From Pannonibacter sp. XCT-53 (lineage in GTDB: Bacteria; Pseudomonadota; Alphaproteobacteria; Rhizobiales; Stappiaceae), in the NCBI RefSeq assembly GCF_009915765.1, contig NZ_JAABLQ010000001.1:1488001-1552000 (forward strand): DNA of 64,000 nt, written 5' to 3'. How positions within the stretch are numbered: the stretch's first letter is position 1; each line of letters starts with the position of its first letter. Under the pieces are notes generated by a model that saw only the letters and a program-made list of their open reading frames with translations, ran no database searches and was not told where the DNA came from. The translations under genes were made by a program, and so were the position numbers. Below, one piece after another: positions 1-10,307 of the stretch.

Positions 1-1343
1 ACTGGCTCTATGCCAAGCACACGGGCGGCAAGATGCTGCTGCGCATCGAGGACACGGACCGGGCGCGCTCGACCGAGGCGGCCGTGGCCGCACTGATCGA
101 CGGCCTCAACTGGCTCGGCCTTGCCTGGGATGGCGAGCCGGTGTCGCAGTTCGGCCGGGTCAAGCGGCATCAGGAGGTGGTGGCCGAGATGCTGGCCCGC
201 GGCACGGCCTACAAGTGCTACTGCACGCCGCAGGAACTGGACGAGATGCGCGAGAAGGCCCGCGCCGAGGGTCGTCCGCCGCGCTATGACGGGCGCTGGC
301 GGGACCGGGACGCCTCCGAGGCGCCGGCCGGCGTTGCCCCGGCCATCCGCCTGCGCGCGCCGCTCGACGGCGAGACCGTGATCGAGGACCAGGTGCAGGG
401 CCGGGTCGTGTTCCCGAACAAGGACCTGGATGACCTCGTCCTGCTGCGCTCCGACGGCGTGCCGACCTACATGCTGGCGGTGGTGGTCGACGACCATGAC
501 ATGGGCGTCACCCACATCATCCGCGGCGACGATCACCTGACCAACGCGGCGCGCCAGAAGCTGATCTATCAGGCGATGGACTGGGACGTGCCGGTGATGG
601 CGCATATCCCGCTGATCCATGGTCCGGACGGGGCCAAGCTGTCGAAGCGCCACGGCGCGCTCGGGGCCGAGGCCTACCGCGCCATGGGCTATCTGCCGGC
701 GGCGATGCGCAACTATCTCGCCCGCCTCGGCTGGAGCCATGGCGATGACGAGATCATGTCGACCGAGCAGATGATCGAGTGGTTCGGCCTCGAGGCGATC
801 GGCAAGTCGCCGTCGCGTTTCGACTTCAAGAAGCTCGAGAACCTGAACGGGCATTACATGCGCGCGACGCCCGACGCGGAGCTGCTGGCGCACTGGAAGG
901 CGTGCCTCGCCCATGTCGAGGGCGGGGCGAGCGTGCTGGACTGGATGGCCGGGCCCGGCAACGCCGACAAGGTGCTTGCCGCCCTGCCGGGGCTGAAGGA
1001 ACGGGCAAAGACGCTGGTCGAGCTGACCGACAGCGCCTCCTACCTGTGGCGCCAGCGCCCGCTCGATGTGGAGGAAAAGGCCGCCGCCCTTCTCGACGCC
1101 GATGGCAAGGCGATTCTCGCCGGTCTGCTGCCGCTGCTGTCGGCCGATGCGGAGTGGTCGCTGACCAGCACGGAGACCATCGTCAAGGCCTATGCGGAGG
1201 CCCAGGGCCTGAAGCTCGGCAAGGTCGCCCAGCCGCTGCGCGCCGCCCTCACCGGGCGCAGCACCTCGCCTGGAATCTATGACGTGCTGGTGGTCCTGGG
1301 CAAGGATGAGGCATTGGGCCGCATCGCGGATCAGGCCGCCTGA
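1..1343 (+). CDS. gltX: Glutamate--tRNA ligase, 5' end missing
   Basis: Charges tRNA-Glu with glutamate in the cytoplasm. The frame is open from base 3 ([19 protein letters not shown]), so the true start and the HIGH motif lie before the window; the ATG at 33 is internal. Class I synthetase motifs are visible: LLRIEDTDR near the visible start, HIIRGDDHL in the middle, and the KMSKS-loop variant AKLSKRHGA at about bases 634-660. The C-terminal anticodon-binding part ends at TGA 1341-1343. It is followed by gltA on the same strand, an order common in Hyphomicrobiales. Identity is secure; only its start is unseen. Confidence 0.96.
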   Translation, partial: WLYAKHTGGKMLLRIEDTDRARSTEAAVAALIDGLNWLGLAWDGEPVSQFGRVKRHQEVVAEMLARGTAYKCYCTPQELDEMREKARAEGRPPRYDGRWRDRDASEAPAGVAPAIRLRAPLDGETVIEDQVQGRVVFPNKDLDDLVLLRSDGVPTYMLAVVVDDHDMGVTHIIRGDDHLTNAARQKLIYQAMDWDVPVMAHIPLIHGPDGAKLSKRHGALGAEAYRAMGYLPAAMRNYLARLGWSHGDDEIMSTEQMIEWFGLEAIGKSPSRFDFKKLENLNGHYMRATPDAELLAHWKACLAHVEGGASVLDWMAGPGNADKVLAALPGLKERAKTLVELTDSASYLWRQRPLDVEEKAAALLDADGKAILAGLLPLLSADAEWSLTSTETIVKAYAEAQGLKLGKVAQPLRAALTGRSTSPGIYDVLVVLGKDEALGRIADQAA

Positions 1344-1566
1344 CGCGCTGCATACTTTCGTATACATTGGCTTCAGGCTGTGGTGTTTTTGCGCTGCAGC
1401 CTGTCTAAAAGCGGTGCAGCATGCGCTTGCGGGGCACCCCCAAATGGGATACGCAATCCGAGGCTAATTTCCTGGCCGCACAAGCATGGGTGCAGTTCAA
1501 TCGTCACTGCCCGGGCGTTCCCGACGCCCAGATGCGGCGGCAGTTCCAGACAAGGGGGTTTCCTGA

Positions 1567-2859
1567 ATGGGCGACACGAAAGCCAATCTGACCATCGGTG
1601 GCAACACCCGCGACTACAAGATCATGGACGGCAGCATCGGTCCGTCGGTCGTCGACATCTCGTCCCTGTACAAGGACACGGGCATGTTCACCTACGACCC
1701 GGGCTTCACCTCCACGGCGTCGTGCGAATCGAAGATCACCTACATCGATGGCGATGAAGGCACCCTGCTCTACCGCGGTTACCCGATCGAGCAGCTGGCC
1801 GACCATGGCGACTTCCTGGAGTCCTGCTACCTGCTGCTGTACGGCGAGCTGCCGACCCGCGCGCAGAAGGATGACTTCGTGAACCGTGTGACCCGTCACA
1901 CGATGATCCACGAGCAGATGAGCCGCTTCTTCTCCGGCTTCCGCCGTGACGCGCATCCGATGGCCGTCATGGTCGGCGTCGTCGGCGCCCTGTCGGCCTT
2001 CTACCACGACAGCACCGACATCTCCGATCCGCAGCAGCGCATGATCGCCTCGCTGCGCATGATCGCCAAGATGCCGACGATCGCCGCGATGGCCTACAAG
2101 TACCACATCGGCCAGCCGTTCGTTTACCCGAAGAACGATCTCGACTACTCGGCCAACTTCCTGCACATGTGCTTCGCCGTGCCTTGCGAGGAGTACAAGG
2201 TGAACCCGGTCCTGGCCCGCGCCATGGACCGCATCTTCATCCTGCACGCCGACCACGAGCAGAACGCATCGACCTCGACCGTGCGTCTGGCCGGCTCCTC
2301 GGGTGCCAACCCGTTCGCCTGCATCGCCGCCGGCATCGCCTGCCTCTGGGGCCCGGCCCACGGCGGCGCGAACGAAGCCGCGCTCAACATGCTGACCGAA
2401 ATCGGCACCGTCGACCGGATCCCCGAGTTCATCGCCCGCGCCAAGGACAAGAACGATCCGTTCCGCCTGATGGGCTTCGGTCATCGCGTCTACAAGAACT
2501 ATGACCCGCGTGCGCGCATCATGCAGAAGACCACGCATGAAGTGCTCGGCGAGCTCGGCATCAAGGACGATCCGCTGCTCGAAGTCGCCATGGAACTGGA
2601 GCGCATTGCCCTTCACGACGAGTATTTCATCGAGAAGAAGCTCTATCCGAACATCGACTTCTACTCGGGCATCACGCTGCGGGCGCTCGGCTTCCCGACC
2701 AACATGTTCACCGTGCTGTTCGCCCTCGCCCGCACCGTGGGCTGGATCGCGCAGTGGAAGGAAATGGTGGAAGATCCGGGCCAGCGCATCGGCCGCCCGC
2801 GCCAGCTCTACACCGGCGCCCCGAAGCGCGACTACGTGCCGATCGAGCAGCGCCGCTGA
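1567..2859 (+). CDS. gltA: Citrate synthase (hexameric bacterial type)
   Basis: Condenses acetyl-CoA and oxaloacetate to citrate, the entry step of the TCA cycle. At 430 residues it has the length of the NADH-sensitive Gram-negative enzyme. Active-site signatures are present: [10 protein letters not shown] (residues 226-235), GPAHGGANE around His265 and FGHRVYK around His306. The ATG is preceded by a purine-rich AAGGGGG about 8 bases upstream, which supports this start. A 223-base spacer separates it from gltX, enough for its own promoter, although no convincing -35/-10 pair was found. It converges on lpxB and ends before a tandem pair of hairpin terminators. Confidence 0.98.
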   Translation: MGDTKANLTIGGNTRDYKIMDGSIGPSVVDISSLYKDTGMFTYDPGFTSTASCESKITYIDGDEGTLLYRGYPIEQLADHGDFLESCYLLLYGELPTRAQKDDFVNRVTRHTMIHEQMSRFFSGFRRDAHPMAVMVGVVGALSAFYHDSTDISDPQQRMIASLRMIAKMPTIAAMAYKYHIGQPFVYPKNDLDYSANFLHMCFAVPCEEYKVNPVLARAMDRIFILHADHEQNASTSTVRLAGSSGANPFACIAAGIACLWGPAHGGANEAALNMLTEIGTVDRIPEFIARAKDKNDPFRLMGFGHRVYKNYDPRARIMQKTTHEVLGELGIKDDPLLEVAMELERIALHDEYFIEKKLYPNIDFYSGITLRALGFPTNMFTVLFALARTVGWIAQWKEMVEDPGQRIGRPRQLYTGAPKRDYVPIEQRR

Positions 2860-2890
2860 GCGGCTGCCGCTTCGCCAGACTCCCATATGG

Positions 2891-2919
2891 CAAGGGCGCC
2901 CTCCGGGCGCCCTTGCGCT
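2891..2919 (+). terminator. First of two near-identical terminator hairpins after gltA
   Basis: An 11-bp perfect stem (2891-2901 with 2905-2915) with a 3-base TCC loop, followed by the short run CGCTTTT. It begins 32 bases after the gltA stop. The 23-base core recurs exactly at 3007-3029. Confidence 0.7.
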
Positions 2920-2945
2920 TTTCGGCAAACCTCGACCTCACCGAA

Positions 2946-2982
2946 GTCATCCCGGCCAAGCGAAGCGCCGAGCCGGGATGAC
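2946..2982. repeat. Inverted repeat GTCATCCCGGC / GCCGGGATGAC
   Basis: Two perfect 11-base arms (2946-2956 and 2972-2982) surround a 15-base loop between the two gltA terminator hairpins. The arms resemble the GTCATCCCGG-type intergenic palindromes often dispersed in Hyphomicrobiales genomes; that family assignment is inference. A related single arm, GTCATCCCAGA, occurs at about 18512 after dnaE. Confidence 0.6.
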
Positions 2983-3006
2983 GAGAGAGGGTTTGTCAGC
3001 AGTCTG

Positions 3007-3036
3007 AAGGGCGCCCTCCGGGCGCCCTTGTTTTTT
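3007..3036 (+). terminator. Second gltA terminator hairpin with U-tract
   Basis: A 10-bp GC stem (3007-3016 with 3020-3029) and TCC loop are followed by G and six T. It is the stronger of the two tandem terminators. The rest of the gltA-lpxB spacer (3037-3201) shows no gene. Confidence 0.8.
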
Positions 3037-3201
3037 GTCTTCTGTGCGGCTTGGCCCTGCAGCCCGCATGCGCAGGAGCGCGCCTGCGTGACGCGCTGCC
3101 ACGTGCCGCCCTCAGGTTCGCTTGTCAGCAAGGGATACGGGCACACCGCTGCCACCGGCGCGGGCCAGCCCGCAAGGGCGCGAGGCCCTTGGCGGGCGGC
3201 G

Positions 3202-4395
3202 TCACGCGCGGCCGATCAGCTCCAGCACGAGCCGTGCCGCCGTGCCGCTCTGGCTGTGGCCATCGGGCAGACGCATGCTCTGGTCGAGATCGGCAAAGGC
3301 CGACACCTGGGCCTCCCGGTCCGGCGTGTCGGTCAGCAGCCGCTCCACCACCTGCGCCAGCCGCTCCGGCTCGGCTTCCTCATCCAGGAACTCCGGCACG
3401 ACATTGCGGCCGAGAATGATGTTCGGCAGCACCATGGAGGTGACCGAGGCGATGGGAAACACCCGGTGGATCTGTTTCAGCCGGCGGTAGAACCAGTCCA
3501 GACGGTAGCAGATGGCCATCGGCACGCCGGCGGCAGCAAGCTCCAGCGATACGGTGCCGGAGGCCGCCAGGGCCGCATGGGCCCGGCGGAAGGCCGCGAA
3601 TTTTGCCGTCTCGCCCTCGACAACCGTCACGGCAACCGGCCAGCCGGCGACGGTGTCGCGGATGCGGCCAGCCAGATGCGGCACCGCCGGCAGCAGGATC
3701 TCGAGCCCGGGGCGGCGGGCCGCCAGAAGCGCGGCCGCGCGACCGAAGTCGGCCAGCAGCATGTCCACCTCGCTGCGCCGGCTTCCGGGCAGGAGCAGCA
3801 GGACATCCTGCCCTGCTCCGAGCGGGGCGCGTTCGCCGGCGGCCGGGCGCAGCTGCGCCGCCCGCTCGATCAGCGGATGGCCGACGTAGAAGGTCTCTGG
3901 ACCGCCAAGGCGGCGATGGGCTTCGGGTTCAAAAGGCAGCAGCGCCAGCAGCCGGTCGACATAGACGCTCATCTTGCGGGCCCGGCCCGGACGCCAGGCC
4001 CAGACCGAGGGCGACACATAGTCGACGATGGGAATGTGCGGCGCGCGCTTGCGCACCCGGCGGGCGACGTTGTGGGTGAAATCGGGACTGTCGATGATCA
4101 CCAGCACATCCGGATCCGCGGCGATGGCGGCATCAACGGACTGATAGACCCGGCGCACGATGGTCGGCAGCCGCGCAAGCACGGCCGTCAGTCCCATCAC
4201 GGCGATGTCGGAGAGCGGAAACAGGCTTTGCAGCCCCTCCCCTTCCATGCGGTCGCCGCCCACGCCGGCAAACGCGATGGGACCGGCATGACGCTGTTTC
4301 AGCGCGCGCATCAAATTGGCGCCGAGCGCATCGCCGGACTCCTCGCCGGCCACCAGGAACACACGCAAGGGTCGGGCAGCCAGATCAGGCGTCAC
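3202..4395 (-). CDS. lpxB: Lipid-A-disaccharide synthase
   Basis: Glycosyltransferase family 19 enzyme that joins UDP-2,3-diacylglucosamine and lipid X into the lipid A disaccharide at the inner face of the cytoplasmic membrane. The 397-residue product starts with the family signature VFLVAGEESGD (residues 12-22), has FAGVGGDRM (42-50), and later SPSVWAWRPGR and LLLPGSRRSEV, the nucleotide-sugar-binding half. Its ATG overlaps the TGA of lpxI by four bases, so translation is probably coupled. It is the last gene of the lpxD-fabZ-lpxA-lpxI-lpxB run and converges on gltA. Confidence 0.97.
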   Translation of the reverse strand: MTPDLAARPLRVFLVAGEESGDALGANLMRALKQRHAGPIAFAGVGGDRMEGEGLQSLFPLSDIAVMGLTAVLARLPTIVRRVYQSVDAAIAADPDVLVIIDSPDFTHNVARRVRKRAPHIPIVDYVSPSVWAWRPGRARKMSVYVDRLLALLPFEPEAHRRLGGPETFYVGHPLIERAAQLRPAAGERAPLGAGQDVLLLLPGSRRSEVDMLLADFGRAAALLAARRPGLEILLPAVPHLAGRIRDTVAGWPVAVTVVEGETAKFAAFRRAHAALAASGTVSLELAAAGVPMAICYRLDWFYRRLKQIHRVFPIASVTSMVLPNIILGRNVVPEFLDEEAEPERLAQVVERLLTDTPDREAQVSAFADLDQSMRLPDGHSQSGTAARLVLELIGRA

Positions 4396-5276
4396 GTGTC
4401 GGTCTCCAGCTCGGCAAGCGGCGCGAGGCCATGCAGGAACAGCCCCGCCTGACGGGCGGCGGCCAGGGTGGTCTCGCGCTCGGCGACGAGCGCCCGGCCG
4501 GCCTCGACGGCAATTCCCGCCAGACCGGCCGCCCGGGCCAGCTCGATGGTGCGCGGGCCGATGGTCGGCAGATCGACCCTGAGGTCCTGCCCCGGCTTTG
4601 CCGCCTTGACCAGCACGCCGGCCATGCCCTTGACGCGGACGCGGCCGTTGGCCTTAAGCTCGGCACAGCGCTGCAACATCGCATCCGTGCCCTCGGCCCC
4701 TTCCAGCGCGATCACCCGCCCCCCGACGGCCACCGCGGCCTGGCCGATGTCGAGTTCGCCGAGACGGCGCACCGCGCGCGAGGCCAGCTGCATGTCCGTG
4801 ATCTGGTCGCCGGCCGGCATCGCCTCGCCCATCGGCCCGGTCGGGGCCAGCAGGCCCGGAGCCACATCGGCAACGCCGACAACGGTGAGGTTCTCGGCCT
4901 CGAAGATGCGGATCACCCGGGTCAGCAGGCTGTCATCACCGCCCACCATCGCCTTCAGGATGGCCGGCAGCCGACGCATCGTGCCCAGATCGCCCAGGAT
5001 GGAGGTGAAGTCGGGACGGCGGGTGACGCTGCCGATGAGGATGACCCGGTCGCACCCGGCCGCGTGCAGCACCTTGAACAGCTGGCCGATCTGGCCCCAG
5101 CCCAGCTCGTGCAGGGCCTCGGCGCGGAACTGCGGCAGGGTCTCGTCCTTGATGGCAATCGGGACGACCGGCTCGCCGCGCCGCTTCAGGTCGGCAAGGA
5201 TCTCGAGCGGCAGCCCGCCACCGCCGGCAATGAGGCCGAGCGGCGCCCGGCTCCCGCCAGCGGCCGGCGCGGTCAT
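4392..5276 (-). CDS. lpxI: UDP-2,3-diacylglucosamine pyrophosphatase LpxI
   Basis: Hydrolyses UDP-2,3-diacylglucosamine to lipid X and UMP, the fourth step of lipid A synthesis. LpxI (old DUF1009) is the alphaproteobacterial replacement for LpxH. The product (294 aa) has the N-terminal glycine-rich GLIAGGGGLPLEI and the conserved middle segments LIGSVTRRPDF and VGVADVAPGLL. It lies three bases after lpxA and overlaps lpxB by four bases, which fixes its pathway. No LpxH-type metallophosphatase is present in the cluster. Confidence 0.95.
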   Translation of the reverse strand: MTAPAAGGSRAPLGLIAGGGGLPLEILADLKRRGEPVVPIAIKDETLPQFRAEALHELGWGQIGQLFKVLHAAGCDRVILIGSVTRRPDFTSILGDLGTMRRLPAILKAMVGGDDSLLTRVIRIFEAENLTVVGVADVAPGLLAPTGPMGEAMPAGDQITDMQLASRAVRRLGELDIGQAAVAVGGRVIALEGAEGTDAMLQRCAELKANGRVRVKGMAGVLVKAAKPGQDLRVDLPTIGPRTIELARAAGLAGIAVEAGRALVAERETTLAAARQAGLFLHGLAPLAELETDT

Positions 5277-5279
5277 CGT

Positions 5280-6083
5280 CTACTCGCCCTGCGGGCCGCG
5301 CGGGGTGCAGAACCGGCGCTCGCCCTCGACGAGAATGAAGTCCAGCACCTGACGCACCAGCGGCTCGTCACCGAGCGTCTCGGCCAGCTTCTGGGCCCGG
5401 TCGCGCAGCGTGCCGTCCTCGGTCTCGAACAGGTCGCGGTAGGCCGAGCGCAGCGCATGGATCTGCTCGCGCGGGAAATTGCGGCGCTTGAGCCCAACCA
5501 GGTTGAGGCCGCCGAGGCGGGCCCGGTTGCCCGTGACCATGCCGAAGGGAATGAGGTCGTTCTCGAGCCCGGCCAGGCCACCGACGAAGGCGTGGTCGCC
5601 GACGCGGGTGAACTGGATCACCGCCGAGCCGCCGCCGAAGATCACATGGTCGCCCACGGTCACGTGACCGGCGATCATGACGTTGTTGGACAGCACCACG
5701 CCGTTGCCGATGTGGCTGTCGTGGCCGACATGGGAATTGGCCAGGAAGGCGCAGCGGTCGCCGATGGTGGTGGTGTGGCCGCCGCCAGCCGTGCCCGGGT
5801 TCATCGTCACGCCTTCGCGGATGATGCAATCGGCACCGATGCGCAGGATCGCCTCCTCGCCGCGATATTTCAGATCCTGCGGCTGATGCCCGAGCGAGGC
5901 AAAGGGAAAGATCACCGTGCGCGCGCCGATGGTGGTGTCACCGGCCACCACCACATGCGACTTCATCTCGACGCCGTCGCCGATCTTCGCGTCCTTGCCG
6001 ATGTGGCAGAAGGGACCGATGCGCACGCCCTCGCCGAGGGTCGCGCCGTCCTCGATGACTGCACTGGGATGGATCACGCTCAT
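5280..6083 (-). CDS. lpxA: Acyl-ACP--UDP-N-acetylglucosamine O-acyltransferase
   Basis: First enzyme of lipid A synthesis; it moves a hydroxyacyl chain from ACP to the 3-OH of UDP-GlcNAc. The 267-residue product begins with left-handed beta-helix hexapeptide repeats (IHPSAVIEDGATLGEGV and onward, to about residue 190). The catalytic-histidine segment NSHVGHDSHIG follows, then a helical C-terminus. Its length matches the family (about 262-270). It sits between fabZ and lpxI with short spacers, as expected for one transcript. Confidence 0.97.
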   Translation of the reverse strand: MSVIHPSAVIEDGATLGEGVRIGPFCHIGKDAKIGDGVEMKSHVVVAGDTTIGARTVIFPFASLGHQPQDLKYRGEEAILRIGADCIIREGVTMNPGTAGGGHTTTIGDRCAFLANSHVGHDSHIGNGVVLSNNVMIAGHVTVGDHVIFGGGSAVIQFTRVGDHAFVGGLAGLENDLIPFGMVTGNRARLGGLNLVGLKRRNFPREQIHALRSAYRDLFETEDGTLRDRAQKLAETLGDEPLVRQVLDFILVEGERRFCTPRGPQGE

Positions 6084-6113
6084 GAAAACCCCTGAAGCTC
6101 ACGCAGTTGCGGA

Positions 6114-6578
6114 TCAGGCATCGACCAGCATGGCGCTGATCTCGGCCTCGGCCACCTTGACGCCGTCCACCATGGCCAGCGCCTCGAAGCGCCAGATGTT
6201 CGACCGGTTGCGGATCTTCTTGACGTGGAAGTGGACCTGGTCGCCCGGCCCCACCGGCTTGCGGAACTTGGCCTTGTCGATGGTCATGAAATAGACGAGC
6301 TGCGGCGTGTGGCTGGAGCCCAGCGAATGCACGCAGAGCGCGCCGGCCGTCTGGGCCATGGCCTCGATCAGCAGAACGCCCGGCATCACCGGCCGCGTCG
6401 GGAAATGTCCCTGGAAATGCGGCTCGTTGATGGTGACGTTCTTGATGCCGATGCAGGACTCATCCCCCTTCATCTCGATGATCTTGTCGATCAGCAGGAA
6501 GGGATAACGATGCGGCAGCAGCTCCATCACCTTCATGATGTCGGCCGAGCCGAGGGTCGTGTTGTCTTGTGCGTCCAT
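6114..6578 (-). CDS. fabZ: 3-hydroxyacyl-ACP dehydratase FabZ
   Basis: Dehydrates 3-hydroxyacyl-ACP in fatty acid elongation and balances acyl supply with lipid A. The hot-dog-fold motifs are [14 protein letters not shown] and the catalytic [23 protein letters not shown] region. The frame opens up to 6698, inside lpxD, but the ATG at 6578 (MDAQDNTTL) gives 154 residues, the usual FabZ length, and has GAAGG just upstream. I therefore chose it. The 62-base gap to lpxD and position before lpxA are typical. Confidence 0.95.
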   Translation of the reverse strand: MDAQDNTTLGSADIMKVMELLPHRYPFLLIDKIIEMKGDESCIGIKNVTINEPHFQGHFPTRPVMPGVLLIEAMAQTAGALCVHSLGSSHTPQLVYFMTIDKAKFRKPVGPGDQVHFHVKKIRNRSNIWRFEALAMVDGVKVAEAEISAMLVDA

Positions 6579-6640
6579 GTCCTTCGCCCCAAAGCAGGGA
6601 ATGTCTCTGTGCTGCTCTTTAGCCGAGCAGTCGCGTCCTG

Positions 6641-7684
6641 TCAGGTGTCCGAGCCGCGCTCGGCGAGTTTTTTCAGCGCCGTCAGCTCGCGGAACCACTG
6701 TTTCACCGGCTTTGCCGGCGTGCCGCCGTAGCGCCCGCCCGCCGGAACCGCATCATTGACCACGCTGACGGCGGCGATCTGCGCGCCCATGCCGATCTCG
6801 ACATGGCCCGCCACCCCCGTCTGGCCGCCAATCGCCACATAGTCGGCGAGGGTCGACGAGCCGGACAGGCCAACCTGGGAGACGATCACGCAATGGCGGC
6901 CGATGTTGACGTTGTGGCCGACCTGCACCTGGTTGTCGATCTTGGTCCCCTCGCCCACCACCGTGTCGCGGTTCGCGCCACGGTCGATGGTGGTGTTGGC
7001 GCCGATCTCCACGTCATCCTGGATGATGACGCGCCCGACCTGCGGAACCTTGAGGTGGCCGCCGAGCCCCATAGCATAGCCGAAGCCATCCTGCCCGATG
7101 GCCACGCCCGGATGCAGGATGACCCGGTTGCCGAGCAATGCGTGCTGCAGCACCACATTGGCGCCGATCCGGCAGTCGCGGCCGACGCGAACGTTCTGGC
7201 TGATGACCGCATTGGGCCCGACGAGCGTGCCGCTGCCGATCTCAACGCCGGCGCCGATCACCGCGCCGGGCTCGACCGTCACGTTCTCTTCCAGCCGCGC
7301 CGTCGGATGGACGGTCGCGCGGGGCGAGATGCCTGCGGCCGCCTCATAGGCGGCAAGCGGCGCCATGGCCTCGGGATAGAGCCTTGCCAGCACCCGCGCC
7401 CAGGACCGGTAGGGATCCTTGCTGACCAGAAGGGCGACCGTCTCCGGCACCTTCGCCACATGCTTGGGCGCGACGATGCAGGCGGTGGCGCGGGTCGTCG
7501 CCAGCGCGTCGAGATAGCGGGTGTTGTCGAAGAAGACGAGCGCGCCAGCTTCGGCGTCCTCGAGCGGGCTGACCCGCGAGATCGCGAGCCCGGGTTCGCC
7601 CCGCGCCAGTTCGGCCCCGGCCACGTCGGCCAGCTCAGCCAGGGTAAGCGCCGGCATCGGCGCGTAGAAGATCGGATCTGCCAT
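6641..7684 (-). CDS. lpxD: UDP-3-O-(3-hydroxyacyl)glucosamine N-acyltransferase
   Basis: Adds the second acyl chain, on the 2-amino group, in lipid A synthesis. The N-terminal uridine-binding domain (about residues 1-100) is followed by hexapeptide beta-helix repeats (about 100-310) with GQDGFGY and the [13 protein letters not shown] segment near the catalytic histidine. The frame opens at 7729, but the ATG at 7684 (MADPIFYAP) has GAGGAG seven to eight bases upstream and gives 347 residues, close to the family norm of about 340. It follows bamA by 93 bases that contain a hairpin. Confidence 0.96.
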   Translation of the reverse strand: MADPIFYAPMPALTLAELADVAGAELARGEPGLAISRVSPLEDAEAGALVFFDNTRYLDALATTRATACIVAPKHVAKVPETVALLVSKDPYRSWARVLARLYPEAMAPLAAYEAAAGISPRATVHPTARLEENVTVEPGAVIGAGVEIGSGTLVGPNAVISQNVRVGRDCRIGANVVLQHALLGNRVILHPGVAIGQDGFGYAMGLGGHLKVPQVGRVIIQDDVEIGANTTIDRGANRDTVVGEGTKIDNQVQVGHNVNIGRHCVIVSQVGLSGSSTLADYVAIGGQTGVAGHVEIGMGAQIAAVSVVNDAVPAGGRYGGTPAKPVKQWFRELTALKKLAERGSDT

Positions 7685-7729
7685 CGTCTGGCTCCTCGCG
7701 GGCGGACCGGGCCTGCCCCGGAATAGCAA

Positions 7730-7756
7730 ACGGCCGCCGGTTGGAGCGGCGGCCGT
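7730..7756 (-). terminator. Hairpin between bamA and lpxD, possible attenuator
   Basis: A perfect 10-bp GC stem (7730-7739 with 7747-7756) and 7-base loop, 22 bases after the bamA stop. On the minus strand only TTTGC follows, so termination is probably partial. It may lower lpxD expression relative to bamA or protect the 3' end. Confidence 0.5.
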
Positions 7757-7777
7757 CGCGGTGTCTGGTTTGCGACC

Positions 7778-10150
7778 TCAGAAGCGGGTGCCGCCCGAGA
7801 GGCGGAAGATCTGCGTCTGGTCGCCGCGCTGCTTCATGACCGGCCAGGCGAAGTCGGCGCGGAGCGGACCGAAGGGCGATTCCCAACGGATACCGGCACC
7901 GACCGATGCGCGCAGGTCGAAGCTGTTGGAGGTGACGCCATTGGCACCCACGGCCTTGATCAGCTTCGAGTCGGCGTCCCACAGGGAGCCGGCGTCGGCG
8001 AACACGGCACCGCTCAGGCCGAACTCTTCCGGCACGACCGGGAACGGGAACGTCGCCTCGAGGGTACCGGCAATGTAGAACCGGCCACCGATGGCATCGC
8101 CCGTCTTGCGGTCACGCGGACCGATGCCGCCGTTCTCGAAGCCGCGCACCATGTCGCCGCCCATCATGAACTGGTCGGAGATGCGCAGGCGCTTGCTGCC
8201 GAGAGCCTGGATGTGACCACCCTTGAGGGTGATGTTGCCGACGATGCCGGCATCCGGGTAGAGCTCCTGATACACGCGACCTTCGGCGGTGGTGCGCATG
8301 AACTGCGTGTCGCCACCGATGCCTGCGAACTCCTGCTGGAACTTGGCGTAGAGGCCGTCCTTCGGGTTCCGGTTGTTGTCGAGCGTGTTGTAGACCAGCG
8401 CGTAGCCGGCGAGCGACGTCAGGTAGCTGCCGAGCGAGTCGCAGATGGCCGGAGACAGGTCCCGGTTCCGCGAGCAGGTCGACAGGCCCGTCGCCAGCTT
8501 CTTCGGGTCGGAGATCTTCGTCTCGTAGATGTTGTAGAACAGCTTGAGCGACAGCTCGTCCTCGCGCAGCGGCAGGGTGAAGCCGAAACCGCCACCGGTC
8601 ACGTCTTCCTTGTAGCTGCGGAAATCGTTCTTGTCGGACACGCGGCGATAGGCCTCGAGGTCGAGGGCAATGCGGCGGCCCATGAAGAACGGCTCGCGGA
8701 ACTGGAACTCGTAGTTCTGCGAGGACTTGCCACCGCCGACGCCGATGCGGACGAACTGGCCACGGCCGAGGAAGTTCTTCTCGCTCAGCGACACGTCGCC
8801 GATGATGCCTTCCGAGGTCGAGTAACCGATGCCGAACGACAGTTCGCCGGTTGCCTGCTCCTCGACATCCACGTTGATGATCACGCGATCGGGCGAGCTG
8901 CCGCGTTCGGACGTGATGCGGACTTCCTTGAAGAAGCCAAGGTTGCGCAGGCGACGCTCGGCCTTGTCGAGCAGGACACGGTTGAAGGCATCACCTTCAG
9001 CCAGGTCGAACTCGCGACGGATGACGTACTCGCGGGTGCGGTCGTTGCCGCGGATGTTGATCCGCTCGACATAGGCACGCGGGCCTTCCTCGACGTTGTA
9101 GACGAGGTCGATGGTCTTGGTTTCGTAGTTGCGCAGCGCACGCGGACGGACCTCGGCGAAGGCATAGCCCTCTTCCGACACCTTCAGGGTGATGTCTTCC
9201 AGGGTCTGCTCGACGCGACGGGCGTTGTAGGTGTCGCCGGTCTTGGTGCGAACTTCCGACTTGAGCGCTTCCGGATCGACGGAGGAGAGCGAGCTCTGCA
9301 CCTCGACGTTGCCGATCTCGTACTTGTCGCCTTCCTCGACCGTGAAGGTCACGAAGAACACGTTCTGCTCGCGGTCCAGATCGGCGCTGACGGACACGAT
9401 GCGGAAGTCGGCATAGCCGTTCTGGTAATAGAACTGGCGCAGCAGCTCCTGGTCGGCAGACAGACGATCCGGATCATAGGTATCGGTGCTGCGCAGCCAG
9501 CTCAGCAGGCCGCTCTCGCGGGTGCGGATCACGTCACGCAGGCGACGGTCGCTGAAGTTGCTGTTGCCGATGAAGGTGATGCGCTCGACGCCGGTCTTCT
9601 CGCCTTCGGTGATCTCGAAGACCAGGTCGACGCGGTTGTTGCCGCGGTCAATGATCTTCGGCTCGACCGATGCGCGATAGCGGCCGGTGCGACGATAGGC
9701 TTCCAGGATGTTCTGGACGTCGGACTGCACCTTGGCACGGGTCAGCATCGACCGTTCGGTCGTGCGCACCGCAACCTTGAGCTGGTCATCCGAGACCCGG
9801 CGATTGCCCTCGAAGGACACACGGCCGATGATCGGGTTTTCCTTCACGGTGACGACAAGGCTGCCGCCTTCCGAGCTGATCCGCACGTCCTCGAAGAGGC
9901 CGGTCGCAAAGAGCGCCTTCAGCGACTCATCGACGTCCGAGGCGCTGTAGGAGCGGCCACGCTGGATCGTGAGGTAGCTGATGACGGTCTCGCTCTCGAT
10001 GCGCGTGTTGCCACGCACGACGATGTTGCCGGCGACCGCGGCTTCTGCGCTCGTGACATAAAAACCGAAGGGATCCGGGAGGATTCCACCGGCTACAAAG
10101 AGCGGCGCCGACAACATCACGGCGCGAGAGATTTTCCGCAGTCGCTGCAT
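7778..10150 (-). CDS. bamA: Outer membrane protein assembly factor BamA
   Basis: Essential Omp85 insertase that folds beta-barrel proteins into the outer membrane. The 790-residue product has a signal peptide ending near the SAEAA segment (about residue 38). Five POTRA domains follow (about 40-375; GNIVVRGNTRIE, VSFEGNRRVSD, ITFIGNSNFSD, VEVQSS, INIRGNDRTRE), then a C-terminal 16-strand barrel (about 440-790). It ends in the outer-membrane signature FRLSGGTRF with terminal Phe. It lies between rseP and lpxD, the widespread rseP-bamA-lpxD order. No strong Shine-Dalgarno precedes this ATG; Met12 is a weaker alternative start. Confidence 0.97.
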   Translation of the reverse strand: MQRLRKISRAVMLSAPLFVAGGILPDPFGFYVTSAEAAVAGNIVVRGNTRIESETVISYLTIQRGRSYSASDVDESLKALFATGLFEDVRISSEGGSLVVTVKENPIIGRVSFEGNRRVSDDQLKVAVRTTERSMLTRAKVQSDVQNILEAYRRTGRYRASVEPKIIDRGNNRVDLVFEITEGEKTGVERITFIGNSNFSDRRLRDVIRTRESGLLSWLRSTDTYDPDRLSADQELLRQFYYQNGYADFRIVSVSADLDREQNVFFVTFTVEEGDKYEIGNVEVQSSLSSVDPEALKSEVRTKTGDTYNARRVEQTLEDITLKVSEEGYAFAEVRPRALRNYETKTIDLVYNVEEGPRAYVERINIRGNDRTREYVIRREFDLAEGDAFNRVLLDKAERRLRNLGFFKEVRITSERGSSPDRVIINVDVEEQATGELSFGIGYSTSEGIIGDVSLSEKNFLGRGQFVRIGVGGGKSSQNYEFQFREPFFMGRRIALDLEAYRRVSDKNDFRSYKEDVTGGGFGFTLPLREDELSLKLFYNIYETKISDPKKLATGLSTCSRNRDLSPAICDSLGSYLTSLAGYALVYNTLDNNRNPKDGLYAKFQQEFAGIGGDTQFMRTTAEGRVYQELYPDAGIVGNITLKGGHIQALGSKRLRISDQFMMGGDMVRGFENGGIGPRDRKTGDAIGGRFYIAGTLEATFPFPVVPEEFGLSGAVFADAGSLWDADSKLIKAVGANGVTSNSFDLRASVGAGIRWESPFGPLRADFAWPVMKQRGDQTQIFRLSGGTRF

Positions 10151-10307
10151 ATCCGAGCTATGCCTTTTTCAATTGAGACCGGATTAGGGCCTTCGTCAGA
10201 TTCTCAGCATCCGGCATGGTTTTACATCCTTTTGCCGAATACGCAACCGCTTGCCTGTCCCGAAACGGATTTCATTTGAAGGCGTTGCGGTCATGTCACG
10301 CAACCGG

